NCBI GenBank assembly: GCA_945861025.1 | Contig: CAMASN010000012.1 | Coordinates: 1 to 59,688, forward strand | DNA: 59,688 nt | Direction of reading: 5' to 3' | Source of the DNA: Ferrithrix thermotolerans DSM 19514 | GTDB taxonomy: Bacteria > Actinomycetota > Acidimicrobiia > Acidimicrobiales > Ilumatobacteraceae | In this document: positions 37,139 to 46,072 of the stretch, one piece after another | How positions within the stretch are numbered: the first letter of the stretch is position 1 | How the letters are laid out: each line of letters starts with the position of its first letter | Notes under the pieces: model-generated | What the model was told of the DNA's origin: nothing | The model's database searches: none | The model's input: only the letters and a program-made list of their open reading frames with translations | Made by a program: the position numbers and the translations under genes

Positions 37139-39454
37139 CTACAACTTCTTCAGTGGTGCCCAGGCGAGCGCGAGATGTTTCGTGCCCACATCGCGGAATC
37201 GGATGGTTGCCTCGGCCTTTTCGCCGCTGCCTTCGATGTTGATGATGACGCCCTCGCCGAACGACGGATGCTCGACATCGTCGCCCACACGTAGCGCCAG
37301 CAACTGAGAATTGGAGGGCTGCGGAGCCAAGCGCTTGCCCGCTTCGAGCGCAGCATCGACCACGCGCTCGCGATGCGCTGCGGCGGCCTCGCGGCTGTGC
37401 GAATCGCCCGAATCGCCCGAGTCGCCCGACCGCGATCGGTAGGCGCCAGCACCCGAGTATGAGCCTGAACCAGATCCCGCGTCGCGATCGCGATAGCTCT
37501 GCCGGCCATACGAGCTGCGCCCGGCAACGTTGCCCTTTTGATCTTGTAGCTCGGCCGGGATCTCGTCGAGGAAGCGCGACGACGGGTTGTACTGCGTGCT
37601 GCCAAACAGACTGCGGCTCCAGGCGTGGGAAACATGCAGTTTCTGTTGGGCGCGGGTGATACCCACGTAGGCAAGGCGCCGTTCTTCTTCGAGCTCATCG
37701 GGGTCGCTCTGCGCACGCACATGCGGAAAGATGCCTTCCTCCATGCCCACCAAGAACACGTATGGAAACTCCAGCCCCTTGGCTGCGTGCAGGGTCATCA
37801 TCACAATTCGATTGTCATCGTCGAGTTCGTCGGTGTCGGCCACGAGCGACACCTGCTCAAGAAACTCATCGACGCGGGTGAACTCGCGAGCTGACCCAAT
37901 GAGCTCGCCAATATTCTCGAGACGACCGGCTGCCTCGACTGAGCTTTCGGCTTCGAGCTCGGCGAGATAGCCACTTTGATCGAGTGCTGCTTGCAACACA
38001 TCGGCAGGCGAACCATCGAGCATGTGCGCGAGCGAATCGATCAAGGCTGCGAACGAAGCGACCCCTCGCGCCGCGCCGCCACCAAGACCGGCCTCATCGG
38101 CATGCCGCATTGCGTCGATGAAACCGTCGCCAGTTTCGCGTGCCCACGCATCGAGTTTGCCAACGCTGGTGTCGCCGATGCCCCGCTTCGGCACGTTGAG
38201 CACACGCTTGATGCTGACTTCGTCTGCCGGATTGACGATGGCGCGCAGATACGCCATTGCGTCTTTGATCTCGCGCCGATCGTAGAAGCGCGTGCCACCC
38301 ACCACCTTGTAGGGAATGCCCTGACGCATCAGCGCTTCTTCGACCACGCGGCTTTGCGCGTTGGTGCGGTAAAAGATGGCGATCTCTTTCCACATCACGG
38401 CTTGATTGTCGTGAACATCGGTGGCGGTGCGCGCCACCCACATCGCCTCATCGCCTTCGTCGTCGGCGTGATAACGGGTGATGGTCTCACCCCGGCCAAG
38501 CTCGCTCCACAAGGTCTTGAGCTTGCGCGCCGGGTTGTTGGCGATGACCGAGTTCGCGGCATCGAGAATGATCTGTGTGCTGCGATAGTTCTGGTTGAGC
38601 ACGATGGTGGTCACATCTTCGAAGGCTTCTTCGAACTGCAAAATGTTGCGCAGATCGGCGCCACGAAAGCGGTATACCGACTGGTCTTGGTCGCCAACGA
38701 CCGTGACATTTTGATGCAGGGCACCGAGCATCAACACGATCTGGTTCTGCGCCGTGTTGGTGTCTTGATACTCATCGATGAGGACGTGCAGAAAGCGCTC
38801 TTGGTACTGATTCAGCACTTCGGGATGTTGGCGAAACAGCAGCACCACATTGGTGAGTAGATCGTCGAAATCCATCGCGCCGGCCTTGTGTAACCGCACC
38901 TGATAGTCGCGGTAGATCTCAGCGTTCTTGCGATCTAACGGCGTGGCCGCTGTGGTGAGCGCGTCGCCGGGAAACATGAGCTCGTTCTTCCACTTGCTGA
39001 TCACGTTGTGAACGCCGCGTGGCGTGAAGCGTTTCGAGTCGAGCGCGAGATCGCGAATGACGTAACCAGTAAGGCGCTGCGCATCGCTTTGGTCGTAGAT
39101 GCTGAATGACCGCGGGTAGCCGAGCAGATCGGCATGGGCACGCAGGATTCGCACGCACGCTGCGTGAAATGTGCTGACCCACATGTTCTTCGCTGCCGGG
39201 CCGACAAGATTGCCGACCCGCTCTTTCATCTCGCCGGCAGCCTTGTTGGTAAACGTGATGGCCAAGATGCGTTGCGGATGCACACCCTCACTACCGATGA
39301 GGTGCGCGATGCGATGGGTAAGCACGCGGGTCTTGCCCGAGCCAGCACCAGCAACCACAAGCAACGGCCCGCCGATATGCACGACCGCGTCGAGCTGGTC
39401 GGAGTTCAGTCCGGTGAGTAGTGAAGTTGGGGAATTGTCATCGAACAGCGACAT
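37139..39454 (-). CDS. pcrA: UvrD/PcrA-type superfamily 1 DNA helicase
   Basis: A 771-residue 3'-5' SF1A helicase of DNA repair and replication restart. Motifs in order: Q-motif LNSDQLDAVV, Walker A VAGAGSGKTRVL, Ia AITFTNKAAGEMKERV, II DEYQDTN, III VVGDQDQSVYRFRGAD, IV LNQNYRST, V MMTLHAAKGLEFPYVFLVGMEEG, VI EERRLAYVGITRA. After a disordered Gly/Ser/Arg linker there is a C-terminal Tudor-like module (VGDDVEHPSFGEGVI) that in PcrA contacts RNA polymerase. Initiator region: TAGGAT lies 9 bases before the ATG. It is followed by the ClC gene. Confidence 0.95.
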   Translation of the reverse strand: MSLFDDNSPTSLLTGLNSDQLDAVVHIGGPLLVVAGAGSGKTRVLTHRIAHLIGSEGVHPQRILAITFTNKAAGEMKERVGNLVGPAAKNMWVSTFHAACVRILRAHADLLGYPRSFSIYDQSDAQRLTGYVIRDLALDSKRFTPRGVHNVISKWKNELMFPGDALTTAATPLDRKNAEIYRDYQVRLHKAGAMDFDDLLTNVVLLFRQHPEVLNQYQERFLHVLIDEYQDTNTAQNQIVLMLGALHQNVTVVGDQDQSVYRFRGADLRNILQFEEAFEDVTTIVLNQNYRSTQIILDAANSVIANNPARKLKTLWSELGRGETITRYHADDEGDEAMWVARTATDVHDNQAVMWKEIAIFYRTNAQSRVVEEALMRQGIPYKVVGGTRFYDRREIKDAMAYLRAIVNPADEVSIKRVLNVPKRGIGDTSVGKLDAWARETGDGFIDAMRHADEAGLGGGAARGVASFAALIDSLAHMLDGSPADVLQAALDQSGYLAELEAESSVEAAGRLENIGELIGSAREFTRVDEFLEQVSLVADTDELDDDNRIVMMTLHAAKGLEFPYVFLVGMEEGIFPHVRAQSDPDELEEERRLAYVGITRAQQKLHVSHAWSRSLFGSTQYNPSSRFLDEIPAELQDQKGNVAGRSSYGRQSYRDRDAGSGSGSYSGAGAYRSRSGDSGDSGDSHSREAAAAHRERVVDAALEAGKRLAPQPSNSQLLALRVGDDVEHPSFGEGVIINIEGSGEKAEATIRFRDVGTKHLALAWAPLKKL

Positions 39455-39463
39455 GGCTTGACC

Positions 39464-39469
39464 ATCCTA
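39464..39469 (-). promoter_or_regulatory. -10 box of pcrA
   Basis: TAGGAT ends 9 bases before ATG 39454. Confidence 0.45.
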
Positions 39470-39498
39470 GAGATGGGGTGCCACATGCACAGGATGGG

Positions 39499-40701
39499 TC
39501 AGCGATTGATGCGCACCGGTAGCTGTCGAGGTCCGCGAACTTGACCCACGCTCCACGTGATGGCGTCGGCGTCGGCGAGCTCGAAGTTGGGAAAGTGAGC
39601 AAGGAACTCTTCGACCGCAACGCGCAGTTCGAGCCGAGCGAGGTTCGAGCCGAGGCAACGATGAATGCCAAGACCAAAGGCGGCGTGACGATTCTCTTCA
39701 CGATCGATCAGCACTTCGTCGGCGCGGTCGAACGCGAGCGGGTCTACGTTGGCCGCCGGGAATGGAAGCAGAACCCACTCGTCGACCTTCATCGGACATC
39801 CGCCAATCTCGACGTCTTCTTTCACCATGCGCGCCATCGTGACGGGCGCATAGGCACGCAACAGTTCTTCGATGGCAGTGGGAATCAGTTCGGGCTCGGC
39901 CAAGAGGCGCTCGCGGTCGGCGGGCGTTGCTGCAAGGTGCATCAGGCTGGAGCCGATTGCGCTCCATGTGGTGTCGATGCCAGCCACGAGCAACAACACC
40001 ATGGTGCCGCGAACATGACCCTCGCTGAGCGGCTCGCCACCAATTTCGGCGTTGAGCAAAAAACTGGTGAGGTCGTCGCGAGGGTTGGCCACATGGCTAG
40101 CGATCTGCTCGTCGAGATACGCAGCCAGACGACCAAAGGCCAGAATGCGCTGCTCCATGTCGATGTTGACGCCCTCGAGCACATCGTGCACGAACCCGCG
40201 GAACAAGTGGGCGTCTTCCAATGGGAAGCCAAGCATGAGCGCAATCACGTTGACCGGAATGTGCTGCGCGTATTGAACGGCAGCATCGACAACATCGGCA
40301 TCACCCATGTCGGCCAACAGGCGCCGACATAACTCGCGAATGTCTTTCTCGAGAGGCTCGATCACCTTTGGAGAGAACGCTGGCAACAACAACCGACGCG
40401 CCTCGTGATGAAATGGTGGGTCACTTGAGATAGGGGGCGCATTGCCGATGGGGCTTTGGGCAATGGGCAAGAACGGCGACACAACGACCGAGCGAGAGGT
40501 GAAGTGCTCGGTGTCGTACGCAATCTGCGTAACGAGCTCGTGTGTCACGGGCAACCAAGTGCCGTTGTAACGATCGGTGTGCGCAACCGGGCACTGCTCA
40601 CGCAGTTGAGCCCAAATCTCGGGCGCGTTGGCGTTGTATTCGGGGTCTGCGTGATCGAAATCGGTCGCCCAGTCGGTGACCGGTCCGTAAATTGAAGTCA
40701 T
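39499..40701 (-). CDS. Cytochrome P450
   Basis: A 400-residue soluble bacterial P450. The I-helix oxygen-binding motif is VAGIDTTWSAIG, the ExxR is in EELLRAYAP, and the heme-thiolate loop FGLGIHRCLGSNLARLEL holds the axial Cys. The size and features fit a class I enzyme needing a ferredoxin and reductase; no ferredoxin gene is adjacent. The substrate cannot be told. ATG 40701 is 6 bases after TACAGT. It is divergent from yaaA with 30 bases between starts. Confidence 0.95.
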   Translation of the reverse strand: MTSIYGPVTDWATDFDHADPEYNANAPEIWAQLREQCPVAHTDRYNGTWLPVTHELVTQIAYDTEHFTSRSVVVSPFLPIAQSPIGNAPPISSDPPFHHEARRLLLPAFSPKVIEPLEKDIRELCRRLLADMGDADVVDAAVQYAQHIPVNVIALMLGFPLEDAHLFRGFVHDVLEGVNIDMEQRILAFGRLAAYLDEQIASHVANPRDDLTSFLLNAEIGGEPLSEGHVRGTMVLLLVAGIDTTWSAIGSSLMHLAATPADRERLLAEPELIPTAIEELLRAYAPVTMARMVKEDVEIGGCPMKVDEWVLLPFPAANVDPLAFDRADEVLIDREENRHAAFGLGIHRCLGSNLARLELRVAVEEFLAHFPNFELADADAITWSVGQVRGPRQLPVRINR

Positions 40702-40707
40702 GACATG

Positions 40708-40713
40708 ACTGTA
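40708..40713 (-). promoter_or_regulatory. -10 box of the P450 gene
   Basis: TACAGT ends 6 bases before ATG 40701. Confidence 0.6.
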
Positions 40714-40731
40714 TGCCGGTTAGATGAACGG

Positions 40732-41463
40732 ATGGCCAACCAAACGCTCGCTATTTTGTTGCCGCCATCCGAGGGCAAAGCGTCGGGTGGCGGCAAGACC
40801 TTCTGGAATCCAGCCGATGGCCAGTTCGGTGCTGCGCTTGGTACTCAACGGCAATTGTTGGTCCATGCACTCGCTACTGCACATGGTGGCGACGAGAAGC
40901 TGCTTGGCGTTGGCGGCAAGCATTTGGCCACTGCGCTGCAAGCAAACAGCACTCTCGCCGCGGCGCCGGCGCTGCCCGCATCGAGTCGCTACACCGGCGT
41001 TGTGTGGGATCACCTCGACCTGAAGTCGATGCCCACAGCCGACCAACGTCGGGCGGCGCGCAGCGTGTTTGTGATCTCGGGTTTGCTCGGAGTCGTCGCG
41101 GCCGGCGAGCCAACGCCCGAGTACCGGCTCAAGATGGGCGCTCGGCTCGCAGGCTTCGGAGTGTTGAGCAGCTGGTGGCGCAACGACCTGAGCAACGCGC
41201 TCAACGAGGTGCTCGCCAAGCGTGTGGTGATCGACCTGCTCCCCAACGAACATCGCGCTGCATGGACACCGACCCCCAATCGCTACCGCGAAGGAGTTCG
41301 AGTGGGCTTCATCGAGCGCGACGGCAAGGTGGCCGGACACGACGCAAAAGCAGCCAAGGGCATGCTTGCTCGCCACATTCTCACCACCGGTGGCGACGCA
41401 ATCGCAGCGCTGCGAACCTGGCGCCATCACCGTTTCGACCTCGACATCGCCGAACTCGGCTGA
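40732..41463 (+). CDS. yaaA: YaaA-family (UPF0246) peroxide stress protein
   Basis: A 243-residue YaaA-like protein: N-terminal ILLPPSEGKASGGG is the family hallmark, then LDLKSMPTADQRRAARSVFVISGLLGVV and the C-terminal KAAKGMLARHILTTGGD. In E. coli YaaA limits free iron and oxidative DNA damage. ATG 40732 was chosen because the conserved core starts 7 residues later; TTAGAT lies 6 bases upstream. It is convergent with the DUF3445 gene, two bases apart. Confidence 0.85.
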   Translation: MANQTLAILLPPSEGKASGGGKTFWNPADGQFGAALGTQRQLLVHALATAHGGDEKLLGVGGKHLATALQANSTLAAAPALPASSRYTGVVWDHLDLKSMPTADQRRAARSVFVISGLLGVVAAGEPTPEYRLKMGARLAGFGVLSSWWRNDLSNALNEVLAKRVVIDLLPNEHRAAWTPTPNRYREGVRVGFIERDGKVAGHDAKAAKGMLARHILTTGGDAIAALRTWRHHRFDLDIAELG

Positions 41464-41465
41464 AC

Positions 41466-42323
41466 TCAGCCGGCGTGGGCCACCTTGGCGAGCCACTCGT
41501 TGAGTTGACGCAGCGCACCTCCGGTAGAGGCATACATTCGCTTCTCGGCATCCCATGCGTCGGTGACGCTGAGCATACGCGCAGCGAGATCAGGCCGTTC
41601 GAGCAACACGCCCAACGGAGTTCGTTGCACGAGGATCGTGAACAAAATCGCATCGGTTTGCGGAAGCCGACGCAACGTCTGACGCTCGCTTCGGATCCAC
41701 ATCGGTGATCCATCGGCTTCGATAACCAGTTCGACATTTGGGGTGCCTGCGCTCGAGAGACCTCCACGTTCGATGAGATCGAGTCGTGGCGTCGGCGCAA
41801 CGATCCAGTTACGCCGCCACACCGGATGGTCCACTCTGAGCCGGTCGTGCAGGCGATCGACCTTCGCGCTTAACTCGTCTTCATAGTGGGCTACCGGGCC
41901 GTGCACACCAGCGAGCGACCTGCCCACTTTGTCGGCGATGCACCAGTGCGTGGGGAAGCACACTGCACCCGCAGTGAGCACCCACTCGCCATCGATCTTC
42001 TGTAAGACCGCGAGATCTTCCTGCACGAGGCGCGCCGCCTCGATGAGCGGATGTGCATCGCCCGAAGGCGCCGCGATTTCTATGCCGCGGCCAGACAGCC
42101 ACCCCTGCACCTCAGCGAGCACTTCGGCCCCAGCCGCTTCGGTACCCGGCATCGCCGCAAATACCGACGACCGATCGGCCCCAAGCAACGCAGCCTTTTG
42201 AGCGAGATAGAAATCGCACTCGTCGTTGACAACAAGCCAATGATCAAGCTTGAGAGCGCGCGTCCCCATCGCCAAATACGGCGGCCCCGGCTCGAGCCAA
42301 AGCTCGTCGAGCCAATCGGTCAC
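41466..42323 (-). CDS. DUF3445 family, heme-dependent oxidative N-demethylase-like
   Basis: A 285-residue DUF3445 protein. The family core CFPTHWCIADKVGRSLAGVH is visible at about residues 121-140, followed by GPVAHYEDEL and the C-terminal RSERQTLRRLPQTDAILFTI segment. Characterised relatives are heme enzymes that demethylate amines. GTG 42323 has a GGAGA ribosome site and overlaps the SDR stop by four bases (GTGA), so the two are co-translated. A released formaldehyde or carbonyl intermediate could be handled by the SDR; this link is inference. Confidence 0.82.
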   Translation of the reverse strand: MTDWLDELWLEPGPPYLAMGTRALKLDHWLVVNDECDFYLAQKAALLGADRSSVFAAMPGTEAAGAEVLAEVQGWLSGRGIEIAAPSGDAHPLIEAARLVQEDLAVLQKIDGEWVLTAGAVCFPTHWCIADKVGRSLAGVHGPVAHYEDELSAKVDRLHDRLRVDHPVWRRNWIVAPTPRLDLIERGGLSSAGTPNVELVIEADGSPMWIRSERQTLRRLPQTDAILFTILVQRTPLGVLLERPDLAARMLSVTDAWDAEKRMYASTGGALRQLNEWLAKVAHAG

Positions 42324-43147
42324 GCAGGATTCTCCTGAGCCACGGCGCGCTGCATGCGCTCGATGGGGGCTTGGCCGTAATCGGGGTGGGTGAGGATCCA
42401 AAACTGATCGGCTTTGATTGCACCGACAACTTGCATCGCCACGTCTTCGGGCGAGATGCCGTTCTCGACGCCGTCGCGAAGAATCTGATCCATGAACTGA
42501 CCGATGGGGTTCGCTGTGGCTGCAGGCTTATCGCCGAGGCGATCGGCCCATGTCATCTGCGCCATCAATTCGGTGCGCACAAAACCTGGGCACAACACCG
42601 ACACGCTGACCGGCGAACCAGTGCCCTTCAGTTCAAGGAAAAGTCCCTCGCTGAGCGCCACCACGCCATGCTTGGTCACGTTGTACGGCGCCGCACCAGG
42701 CATCGCAACGAGGCCAGCCATCGAGGCCGTGTTCACAATGTGCCCCTCGGCTTGCTCCTGCATGATCGGCAAGAAGGCGCGGATGCCGTGGACGACGCCG
42801 TACAGGTTGATGCCAACGACCCAATCCCACACGCTCATCGGCCCGGTCCACGGGTCGCCCGTGCCCACGACGCCAGCGTTATTGCACAACACATGCGCTG
42901 CGCCATAGCGCTCGAGAGTGCGCTGTGCGAGCGACTGCACCGACTCTTCGAGAGCCGTGTCGCACACCACCGGGAACACATCGCCGCCCACCTCAGACAG
43001 TTGCGCTTCGACCGAGCGCAAACGCACTTCGTCGATATCGGCAAGCACCACTTTCATGCCCTCGGCAACGAACTGTTGGGCAATTGACTTACCGATACCA
43101 CTGCCCGCACCTGTGACTACCGCAACCTTGCCGACGAGATTTTCCAT
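42320..43147 (-). CDS. Short-chain dehydrogenase/reductase (SDR)
   Basis: A 275-residue classical SDR: TGAGSGIGKSIA (cofactor loop), LADIDE (the Asp after beta-2 favours NAD(H)), NNAGVVG, the catalytic Ser in NTASMAG and the YxxxK motif YNVTKHG. The C-terminal region (CPGFVRTELMAQMTW...) is ordinary for the family. ATG 43147 is 7 bases after TAGTGT. The substrate is unknown. It is the first gene of an operon with the DUF3445 protein and divergent from the SCO6745-family gene. Confidence 0.92.
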   Translation of the reverse strand: MENLVGKVAVVTGAGSGIGKSIAQQFVAEGMKVVLADIDEVRLRSVEAQLSEVGGDVFPVVCDTALEESVQSLAQRTLERYGAAHVLCNNAGVVGTGDPWTGPMSVWDWVVGINLYGVVHGIRAFLPIMQEQAEGHIVNTASMAGLVAMPGAAPYNVTKHGVVALSEGLFLELKGTGSPVSVSVLCPGFVRTELMAQMTWADRLGDKPAATANPIGQFMDQILRDGVENGISPEDVAMQVVGAIKADQFWILTHPDYGQAPIERMQRAVAQENPA

Positions 43148-43154
43148 GTACGTC

Positions 43155-43160
43155 ACACTA
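43155..43160 (-). promoter_or_regulatory. -10 box of the SDR/DUF3445 operon
   Basis: TAGTGT ends 7 bases before ATG 43147. Confidence 0.6.
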
Positions 43161-43173
43161 TGCACCTATGCCG

Positions 43174-43179
43174 TACGGT
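43174..43179 (+). promoter_or_regulatory. -10 box of the SCO6745-family gene
   Basis: TACGGT ends 7 bases before ATG 43187; only 13 bases from the divergent SDR box. Confidence 0.6.
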
Positions 43180-43186
43180 TGGCCAG

Positions 43187-44053
43187 ATGGACGCCCTCAC
43201 AGCACGTAAGACCTGGCGCAGCATGGAAGCTGTGCACGGGATGATCTATTTCACCCCCGACGCCCCGCCCGCATACGCCGCCGTCGGAGTCACCAAGAAC
43301 CGCATGGGTTACTTCGCCTCGCGCGTTGCAGCAATGGGGCCGGTGCCAGTCGAAGTGGTCATGGCCACCTTCTACAACTTTCACCCAGGCCTCGTTCGGG
43401 CGAGCATGCACGATGCGTGGATTGTCACCACACCAGAGGCGATGCTCAGTGCCCGACTCAACGCCGTGAACACATCACTCACGCGAGCCTTTGGGCCCGA
43501 TGTACTCAACTCTGGCGAACTCGCCGAAGCGGCAGGCCTCACGCGTCGTGCCGCGCTCATTGCGTGCGAGCGCCCTGAGGGCCGGCCGTTGTTCGCCGCG
43601 CACGCCTCGCTGCCGTGGCCCACAGAACCTCACCTCGAGCTGTTCCACGGCCAGACCCTGCTGCGCGAATTCCGCGGCGATGGCCACATCGCTGCGCTCA
43701 TGCTCGAAGGGCTCAGCGGCCTCGAAGCCTTGATCTCGCATGCCGCAAGTGGCGATGTACCCGCCGCCGCGCTCAAGGCCACCCGCTCATGGAGCGACGC
43801 CGAGTGGGACGCCGGAGTGCAGGCAATGGCCGCACGTGGCCTCGTGAATCCCGACGGATCCTTCACCGATGCGGGCCGCGCCCAACGGCAATGGATCGAA
43901 GACCGAACCGACCAAAGCGCCCTCGCTCCGTATCTCGAAATGGGCGACGACGCTGCGCTGACCTTGCGCGGCACCGGCAAGAAGCTCACCGAACTCGTGA
44001 TGGCCGCCGGACTTCTCACCTTCGATCCTCGCCGTCTCGTAGACGCTGATTGA
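43187..44053 (+). CDS. SCO6745-family protein
   Basis: A 288-residue actinobacterial protein of the SCO6745 type, a helix-turn-helix-like family often annotated EvbL: WRSMEAVHGMIYFTPDAPPAYAAVGV and YFASRVAAMGPV at the start, ATFYNFHPGLVRASMHDAW, and a later HGQTLLREFRGDGHIAALM segment. Its biochemical role is not known to me. ATG 43187 follows TACGGT by 7 bases. The next gene begins 26 bases downstream but has its own -10 box. Confidence 0.8.
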   Translation: MDALTARKTWRSMEAVHGMIYFTPDAPPAYAAVGVTKNRMGYFASRVAAMGPVPVEVVMATFYNFHPGLVRASMHDAWIVTTPEAMLSARLNAVNTSLTRAFGPDVLNSGELAEAAGLTRRAALIACERPEGRPLFAAHASLPWPTEPHLELFHGQTLLREFRGDGHIAALMLEGLSGLEALISHAASGDVPAAALKATRSWSDAEWDAGVQAMAARGLVNPDGSFTDAGRAQRQWIEDRTDQSALAPYLEMGDDAALTLRGTGKKLTELVMAAGLLTFDPRRLVDAD

Positions 44054-44065
44054 CCCGACCCGCAC

Positions 44066-44071
44066 TATCGT
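44066..44071 (+). promoter_or_regulatory. -10 box of the OYE-type gene
   Basis: TATCGT ends 8 bases before ATG 44080. Confidence 0.5.
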
Positions 44072-44079
44072 ATGTGGCG

Positions 44080-46062
44080 ATGGCGCATCGATATCTGTGG
44101 ACCCCACTACAACTCGGACCCGTGTCCACGCTGAACCGCATTGTGTTCAGCGCGCATCTCACCAACTACGCGCTCGACGGTAAACCCACCGAGCAGCACG
44201 CTGCGTATTACGCGGCCCGCGCTGCAGGTGGAACCGGCCTGATCATCACCGAGGAACACTCGACCCACCCCACCGATTGGCCGTACGAAAAGCTCATCCA
44301 CGGTTTCCACCGCGATGTCATCCCCGGCTACCGCACGATCACCGACGCCGTGCATCGCCACCGCACGCCGATTTTCGCTCAGATCAACCACAACGGCGGG
44401 CAGGCCAGCAGCATGTTCAGCAGGCTTCCCGTGTGGGCCCCGTCGCCAGTGGCCGATCCGTTGTTCCGCGAGGTCCCCAAGGCCGTATCGCTCGCTGAGA
44501 TCGACGAAATCATTGCTGGCTATGCACTGGTGGCCGAGCATTGCGCCGAGGGCGGCTTCGACGGAATCGAACTGCAGTGCAGTCACTCGTCCATCGTGCG
44601 TGGCTTCCTGTCGCCCGCCACCAACAAGCGCACCGACGACTACGGCGGTTCATTGCAAAATCGTGCACGACTTCTCGTCGACATCGTGCACGCCGTTCGT
44701 CGTGTCATCGGTAATCGCCTCGCACTCGGAGTGCGCATCTGCGGCGACGAACTTATTGACGGCGGCACCACCATCGACGAAGCCGTGCAGATCGCACAGA
44801 TCGTCGAAGCAACCGGTCAGGTCGATTACATCAACACCTCGATTGGCGTCGCAACCGCAAGCCTGTTCATGATCGAAGCGAGCATGCACATTCCGCCCGG
44901 CTACGCGATGTTCATCCCCAGCGCCATTCGCAAAGCGGTAGATCTGCCCGTGGTTGGTGTCGGTCGTTTCAAGGATCCGCTGCAAGCCGAGCGCGCGTTA
45001 GCCGAAGGCCACTGCGATCTCGTGGGCATTGTGCGCGGCCAGATCGCCGATGCCGACTTCGCGGCAAAGGCCCGCGCCGGATCGAGCGACGAAACGCGTT
45101 TGTGTCTGAGCTGCAATCAAGAATGCGTCGGCCGGATGGGAATGAACCGTTGGCTCGGATGCATCGAGAATCCACGCACGGGTCGCGAAGCCGAATACGT
45201 GCGGCGCGAACTGAGCGACAACAAGGTCGCTGTCACGCTCGGGCGAGCGTTGGTCCCGGCGCGCAAGCAAGTGATGGTCGTTGGCGCTGGGCCCGGCGGG
45301 CTTCAAGCCGCCATCTCAGCGGCACGCGCTGGCCATCAGGTAACTGTCTACGAAAAGCAAGATGAGGCCGGCGGCCAGGTGCGCCTCGCCGCAAGCGTTC
45401 CGAATCGCGCCGAGTTCGGCGACATGATTCGTAACCAACTCACCGAGTGCCGCCGTCTTGGCGTGGCCATTGAATACGGCGTTGGGGTCTGGCCCGGCAT
45501 TGTCGATGAGCGCAAGCCCGATCATGTGATCGTGGCTACTGGAGCAGAGCCAAACCGTCCGTGGTGGGTTCCAAGCGACGCCGCAAACGTGTGCGACGTG
45601 CGCGATGTGCTCGAGGGCACCACCGAACCATTTGGCAACGTCGTCGTTATCGACGAGATCGGTTTTCACCACGCCACGTCGGTGGGCGAGCTGCTCGCCG
45701 ACCGTGGCTGCAACGTAGAGATCATCACCAACGGCATGGTCGTTGGGCAAGACCTTGGCATCACTCTCGACATGGAGAACTGGTGGGTGCGGGCAAGCGC
45801 TAAGTCGATTACGCAGACCACCGATCTCGTGCCGATGGGCTTCGAAGGCACGACGCTGAACCTGTTGCATCACCCCACCGGCACCCAGGTGACCCGCACC
45901 CCCGACTGGGTGGTGTTGGCAGTGCCGCCGAACCCAGTTGAGTGGCTCTACAAAGCTCTCAAAGATGCAGGGGTCAGCGTGCAACGAGTGGGCGATTGCC
46001 TTGCGCCACGACGTGCGCACGCGGCAGTTGTCGACGGCGAAAGAGCCGGCTTAGCGATCTAG
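44080..46062 (+). CDS. Old-yellow-enzyme type NADH:flavin oxidoreductase (2,4-dienoyl-CoA reductase-like)
   Basis: A 660-residue three-part flavoenzyme. Residues 1-350 form an OYE barrel (FMN) with FAQINHNGGQASSM, GFDGIELQCSHSSIVRGFLSP and NKRTDDYGGS. Then LCLSCNQECVGRMG...LGC carries four Cys for a [4Fe-4S] cluster (near 345-365). The C-terminal part is an FAD/NAD(P)H module with VVGAGPGGLQAAISAARAGH and VIVATGAEPNRP. This is the FadH/trimethylamine dehydrogenase architecture. Homologues occur with mycofactocin genes, but none are seen here. ATG 44080 is 8 bases after TATCGT. Confidence 0.9.
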   Translation: MAHRYLWTPLQLGPVSTLNRIVFSAHLTNYALDGKPTEQHAAYYAARAAGGTGLIITEEHSTHPTDWPYEKLIHGFHRDVIPGYRTITDAVHRHRTPIFAQINHNGGQASSMFSRLPVWAPSPVADPLFREVPKAVSLAEIDEIIAGYALVAEHCAEGGFDGIELQCSHSSIVRGFLSPATNKRTDDYGGSLQNRARLLVDIVHAVRRVIGNRLALGVRICGDELIDGGTTIDEAVQIAQIVEATGQVDYINTSIGVATASLFMIEASMHIPPGYAMFIPSAIRKAVDLPVVGVGRFKDPLQAERALAEGHCDLVGIVRGQIADADFAAKARAGSSDETRLCLSCNQECVGRMGMNRWLGCIENPRTGREAEYVRRELSDNKVAVTLGRALVPARKQVMVVGAGPGGLQAAISAARAGHQVTVYEKQDEAGGQVRLAASVPNRAEFGDMIRNQLTECRRLGVAIEYGVGVWPGIVDERKPDHVIVATGAEPNRPWWVPSDAANVCDVRDVLEGTTEPFGNVVVIDEIGFHHATSVGELLADRGCNVEIITNGMVVGQDLGITLDMENWWVRASAKSITQTTDLVPMGFEGTTLNLLHHPTGTQVTRTPDWVVLAVPPNPVEWLYKALKDAGVSVQRVGDCLAPRRAHAAVVDGERAGLAI

Positions 46063-46072
46063 GCGTTGGCCG

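Noticed and set aside
44080-46062. Mycofactocin gene cluster
   Set aside because: The OYE-type enzyme resembles mycofactocin-associated reductases, but no mftA peptide, radical-SAM maturase or glycosyltransferase gene is in the window.
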